From positions 248,001-312,000 of the forward strand of contig NZ_JACEZS010000001.1 of the NCBI RefSeq assembly GCF_014042365.1: DNA of 64,000 bases, in the 5' to 3' direction. Within the stretch, counting starts at the first letter, position 1. Each line of letters begins with the position of its first letter. A program made the translations under genes and the position numbers. Origin of the DNA: Rugamonas fusca. Lineage in GTDB: Bacteria; Pseudomonadota; Gammaproteobacteria; Burkholderiales; Burkholderiaceae_D. The notes below the pieces were generated by a model. The model ran no database searches. It was not told where the DNA came from and saw only the letters and a list, made by a program, of their open reading frames with translations. Shown piece after piece: positions 61,733 through 64,000 of the stretch.

Positions 61733-62254
61733 TCATAGACGGCAGCTTTTGGCCGAACGCGGCCGAAAATAGTCAGGATAACATCTTGCTCGCATGCAAA
61801 GTTCACGGTTTGTCACGATGCGGCAGAAGTTGCCCAGCGGGCGCCAGCGCACGACCGACTTCGATAGACCTGATAAATACACCTGGCCAAATGCCGTTTG
61901 GAGCCCATTGAGTATGTCATGCGGTGCGGGGATGCGTGGAAGCGTGCTGCCGGCAATGGCCTCGGTATCGTGGGGTTTCATCCGCCAGGTATTAGCTTGT
62001 ACAGCCAGGCGTGGGTCTATCAAGAATTGTAGCCGCCACCAGTTCGATCGTTCTACCCGGACGTACTCCCTGGACCGCCTGGAATGATGGCTCAAGATTG
62101 TCCAGAAGAATCGTGCCGATTCACCGCCGCGATGCCGGAAATCAATCGTAAATATGCGATGCACGAACGGGATAAATAATTTATACCATTCATAAAGTCT
62201 GCCGTTCGCTGCTTGCCCCCTCCTGTCTGCAAAAAATTTGTCAAAAGGTATCAA
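61733..62254 (-). other. Uncertain open frame, possibly decayed sequence
   Basis: A 173-codon minus-strand frame rich in Arg and Trp, without signal peptide, recognisable domain or ribosome site. Its 3' end runs through repeat element 8. The plus strand also has a 97-codon frame here. I would not call it a gene without homology support; it may be remnant sequence at the right edge of the AT-richer region. Confidence 0.25.
61738..61766 (+). repeat. Intergenic GCTNNTGGCCG element 8
   Basis: Core GCTTTTGGCCG at 61745-61755; GGCCG (61751-61755) and CGGCC (61760-61764) form a hairpin. Confidence 0.55.
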
Positions 62255-62340
62255 TCTACAAGATAATCTTCTCAGTGAGCATACGGCAGTGAGCCCTTCC
62301 AGGAAAAGCGACTAGGCGGAATTCGTATTTGGAGCAATGC

Positions 62341-64000
62341 ATGATGCACTCTGAAAGGCTGTACCGCGCGGTTTTTGAACACAGCATGGAGGCAGTGTTC
62401 TTTACCACCCCCGAGGGTGTTGTCCTGGCGGCCAATCCTGCCGCGTGCAAATTGTTTCAGCGTACCGAGGAAGAAATCTGCAAAGTGGGGCGCTATGGCT
62501 TGGTGGATGCAAGCTCGCCGCGTCTCGCTGACTTTCTCGCGGAGCGGGCCCGTCATGGCAGGGCGCGGGCAGAGCTTGTTCTTGTCCGCGGAGACGGAAC
62601 GCGATTCTTCGGCGAGGCCAGTTCGGAACAGTTTGTCGATGATGAGCAACAAGTTCGAACCATTCTGATCGTCCGCGACCTCAGCGAATCCAAGAAATCA
62701 GAGCAATTACTCGCGGAGAGTGAAGCGCAGTATCGTCTCTTGGTGGCTGCGATGGAGGAAGGCGTGACATTGCAGGACGAGCACTCCGCAATCATCACCT
62801 TCAACAAAAGCGCCGAACGGATACTGGGCCTGACTGAGGATCAACTCAGGGGCAAAACCTCGTTCGACCCCGATTGGTACCCCATCCATGAGGATGGATC
62901 GCCATTTCCCGGCGAGACGCATCCGGTGGTTGAAACGTTGAGAACCGGATTGCCGCAATCGAATGTCGTCATGGGGATTCACAAACCCGATGGGAGATTG
63001 ACCTGGATTTCGATCAACGTCCAGCCCATCTTCAAGGAAGGCGAGACCAAGCCCTATCGTGTGGTGGCGACCATGCACGACATCACGGAAAGCAAACTTT
63101 CAAATGAGCGGATCGTAAGGCTGGCGCACTTCGACCAACTCACCGGCCTGCCCAATCGGACCTTGTTGAATGACCGGTTCAGATACACCCTCAGTCTGGC
63201 GCAGCGGAGCGGCGAGACATTGGCGGTGATGTTCATTGACCTGGATAATTTCAAGGACATCAATGACACCCTGGGGCATAACGTCGGAGATCAAGTCCTG
63301 ATGGAAGTGGCCACGCGCATCAAGTCCATTTTGCGCGAAGAAGACACGCTGTCTCGCCAGGGGGGAGACGAATATATCTTGATTCTTCCGAACGCCGATG
63401 CCGATGGTGCGGCGTTGGTGGCATCGAAATTGATAGAAGTCGTTGCCCAGCCATGCCATATCGCGCCACATGAATTGATTGTGACGCCGTCCATCGGGAT
63501 CGCCATCTATCCGCACGATGGGGCGAATCTGGAATCGCTGTCGAAAAATGCCGACGCGGCCATGTATCGCGCCAAACGCGAGGGACGCAACGGCTTCCGA
63601 TTCTATACCTCCGAGATGCAAGCCCATTCGGCCCGTAACTTGAAGCTGGCCAATATGTTGCGGCACGCGCTGGAACGCGATGAATTGCAGCTGCACTACC
63701 AGCCGCAATTTTCCTTACAGGACGGCCGCATCGTCGGCGTGGAAGCGCTGCTGCGGTGGGCGCATCCTGAAATGGGGATGATTGCTCCTTCAGAATTCAT
63801 CCCGATCGCGGAGAGCACCGGCCAGATTATCCAGATCGGTGAATGGGTGTTGCGCACCGCGGCCCGGCAATTGAGAGTCTGGTTCGATAAGCAGCTGCCG
63901 GCGATGGTCATGGCAGTGAATTTGTCCGCGGTTCAATTTCGCCAGAAGAATTTCCCGGAGCTGATCGATCGCATTCTCGCGGAAGAGAAATTGCCGCATC
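62341..64000 (+). CDS. PAS-PAS-GGDEF-EAL cyclic di-GMP protein (cut by window end)
   Basis: Open from ATG 62341 (GGAG six bases upstream) to the window edge, 553 codons seen. PAS1 at about 5-120 (YRAVFEHSMEAVFFTTPEG), PAS2 at about 130-255 (DITESKLSNERI at its end), GGDEF at about 260-420 (LAHFDQLTGLPNRTLLNDRF, SRQGGDEYILIL with an RxxD inhibition site REED five residues before), and the beginning of EAL (LHYQPQFSL, GVEALLRWAHPE, MAVNLSAVQF). The signature is GGDEY instead of GGDEF. Cytoplasmic, no membrane helix. It may both make and degrade cyclic di-GMP. GC content is intermediate between the island and the rest. Confidence 0.9.
   Translation, partial: MMHSERLYRAVFEHSMEAVFFTTPEGVVLAANPAACKLFQRTEEEICKVGRYGLVDASSPRLADFLAERARHGRARAELVLVRGDGTRFFGEASSEQFVDDEQQVRTILIVRDLSESKKSEQLLAESEAQYRLLVAAMEEGVTLQDEHSAIITFNKSAERILGLTEDQLRGKTSFDPDWYPIHEDGSPFPGETHPVVETLRTGLPQSNVVMGIHKPDGRLTWISINVQPIFKEGETKPYRVVATMHDITESKLSNERIVRLAHFDQLTGLPNRTLLNDRFRYTLSLAQRSGETLAVMFIDLDNFKDINDTLGHNVGDQVLMEVATRIKSILREEDTLSRQGGDEYILILPNADADGAALVASKLIEVVAQPCHIAPHELIVTPSIGIAIYPHDGANLESLSKNADAAMYRAKREGRNGFRFYTSEMQAHSARNLKLANMLRHALERDELQLHYQPQFSLQDGRIVGVEALLRWAHPEMGMIAPSEFIPIAESTGQIIQIGEWVLRTAARQLRVWFDKQLPAMVMAVNLSAVQFRQKNFPELIDRILAEEKLPH

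Noticed and set aside
56947..61766. Integron attC array
   Set aside because: Repeats look cassette-like, but no RYYYAAC/GTTRRRY core pair or integrase gene was found.
54942..62340. Prophage or insertion sequence
   Set aside because: No capsid, tail, lysis or transposase gene and no terminal inverted repeats with target duplication were seen.

Overview
The window is GC-rich chromosomal DNA of a Gram-negative betaproteobacterium. An OmpA protein, a trimeric-type porin, a NodT outer-membrane factor, LemA, PEP-CTERM and DotU/IcmF genes, together with codon use, point to Oxalobacteraceae (Massilia, Duganella or Janthinobacterium type). That placement is inferred from gene style, not from a marker gene. 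No rRNA, tRNA or CRISPR array was seen.

Layout. 0-1.8 kb: OmpA-like porin and a glycine-zipper envelope protein. 1.9-5.4 kb: acyl-CoA genes (CaiB/BaiF transferase, thiolase, SDR reductase). 5.4-15.5 kb: a divergent cluster with a Ser/Thr kinase-FGE fusion and a lipoprotein on one side, and TagH (FHA), TssL (DotU-OmpA) and TssM (IcmF) on the other. This is the regulatory and membrane part of a type VI secretion system without sheath, tube, baseplate or ClpV. 15.5-18.7 kb: a putative glycoside hydrolase and an FtsH paralogue.

18.7-43.8 kb looks like one low-oxygen/persistence island. It holds a wax-ester/triacylglycerol synthase fused by stop/start overlaps to an ABC-2 exporter, three universal stress proteins, a LemA/TPM operon, a nitroreductase, an APH-like kinase/ATPase, three FNR-type [4Fe-4S] regulators, an eRF1-like protein, a ClpP-like protease, a hemerythrin, a DksA-type protein, a FixL-like haem-PAS histidine kinase with two response regulators and a second kinase, an Hsp20 and a zinc alcohol dehydrogenase. 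Seven FNR-box-like sites (four perfect or near perfect) lie in its divergent promoters. The content closely parallels the mycobacterial DosR dormancy regulon, here apparently wired to FNR.

42.8-49.3 kb: the alcohol dehydrogenase runs through overlapping stop/start codons into an unknown Cys-containing membrane protein and a complete NodT-MacA-MacB type tripartite efflux pump. 49.3-53.6 kb: LysR regulator divergent from porin, periplasmic binding protein and MFS carrier, probably for organic acid uptake. 53.7-54.9 kb: MgtC/DUF4010 membrane protein.

54.9-62.3 kb is a visibly AT-richer accessory region. All recognisable genes are on the minus strand and are short, unrelated units (SIR2-like, tiny membrane protein, WYL-like, zinc ribbon/coiled coil, GIY-YIG, DUF4019, PEP-CTERM, small membrane proteins). 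They are separated by a recurrent intergenic motif GCTNNTGGCCG, and one two-gene unit is bracketed by an 80-nt direct repeat. It looks like a cassette-like or defence-type island. 62.3 kb to the edge: a PAS-PAS-GGDEF-EAL protein cut by the window end.
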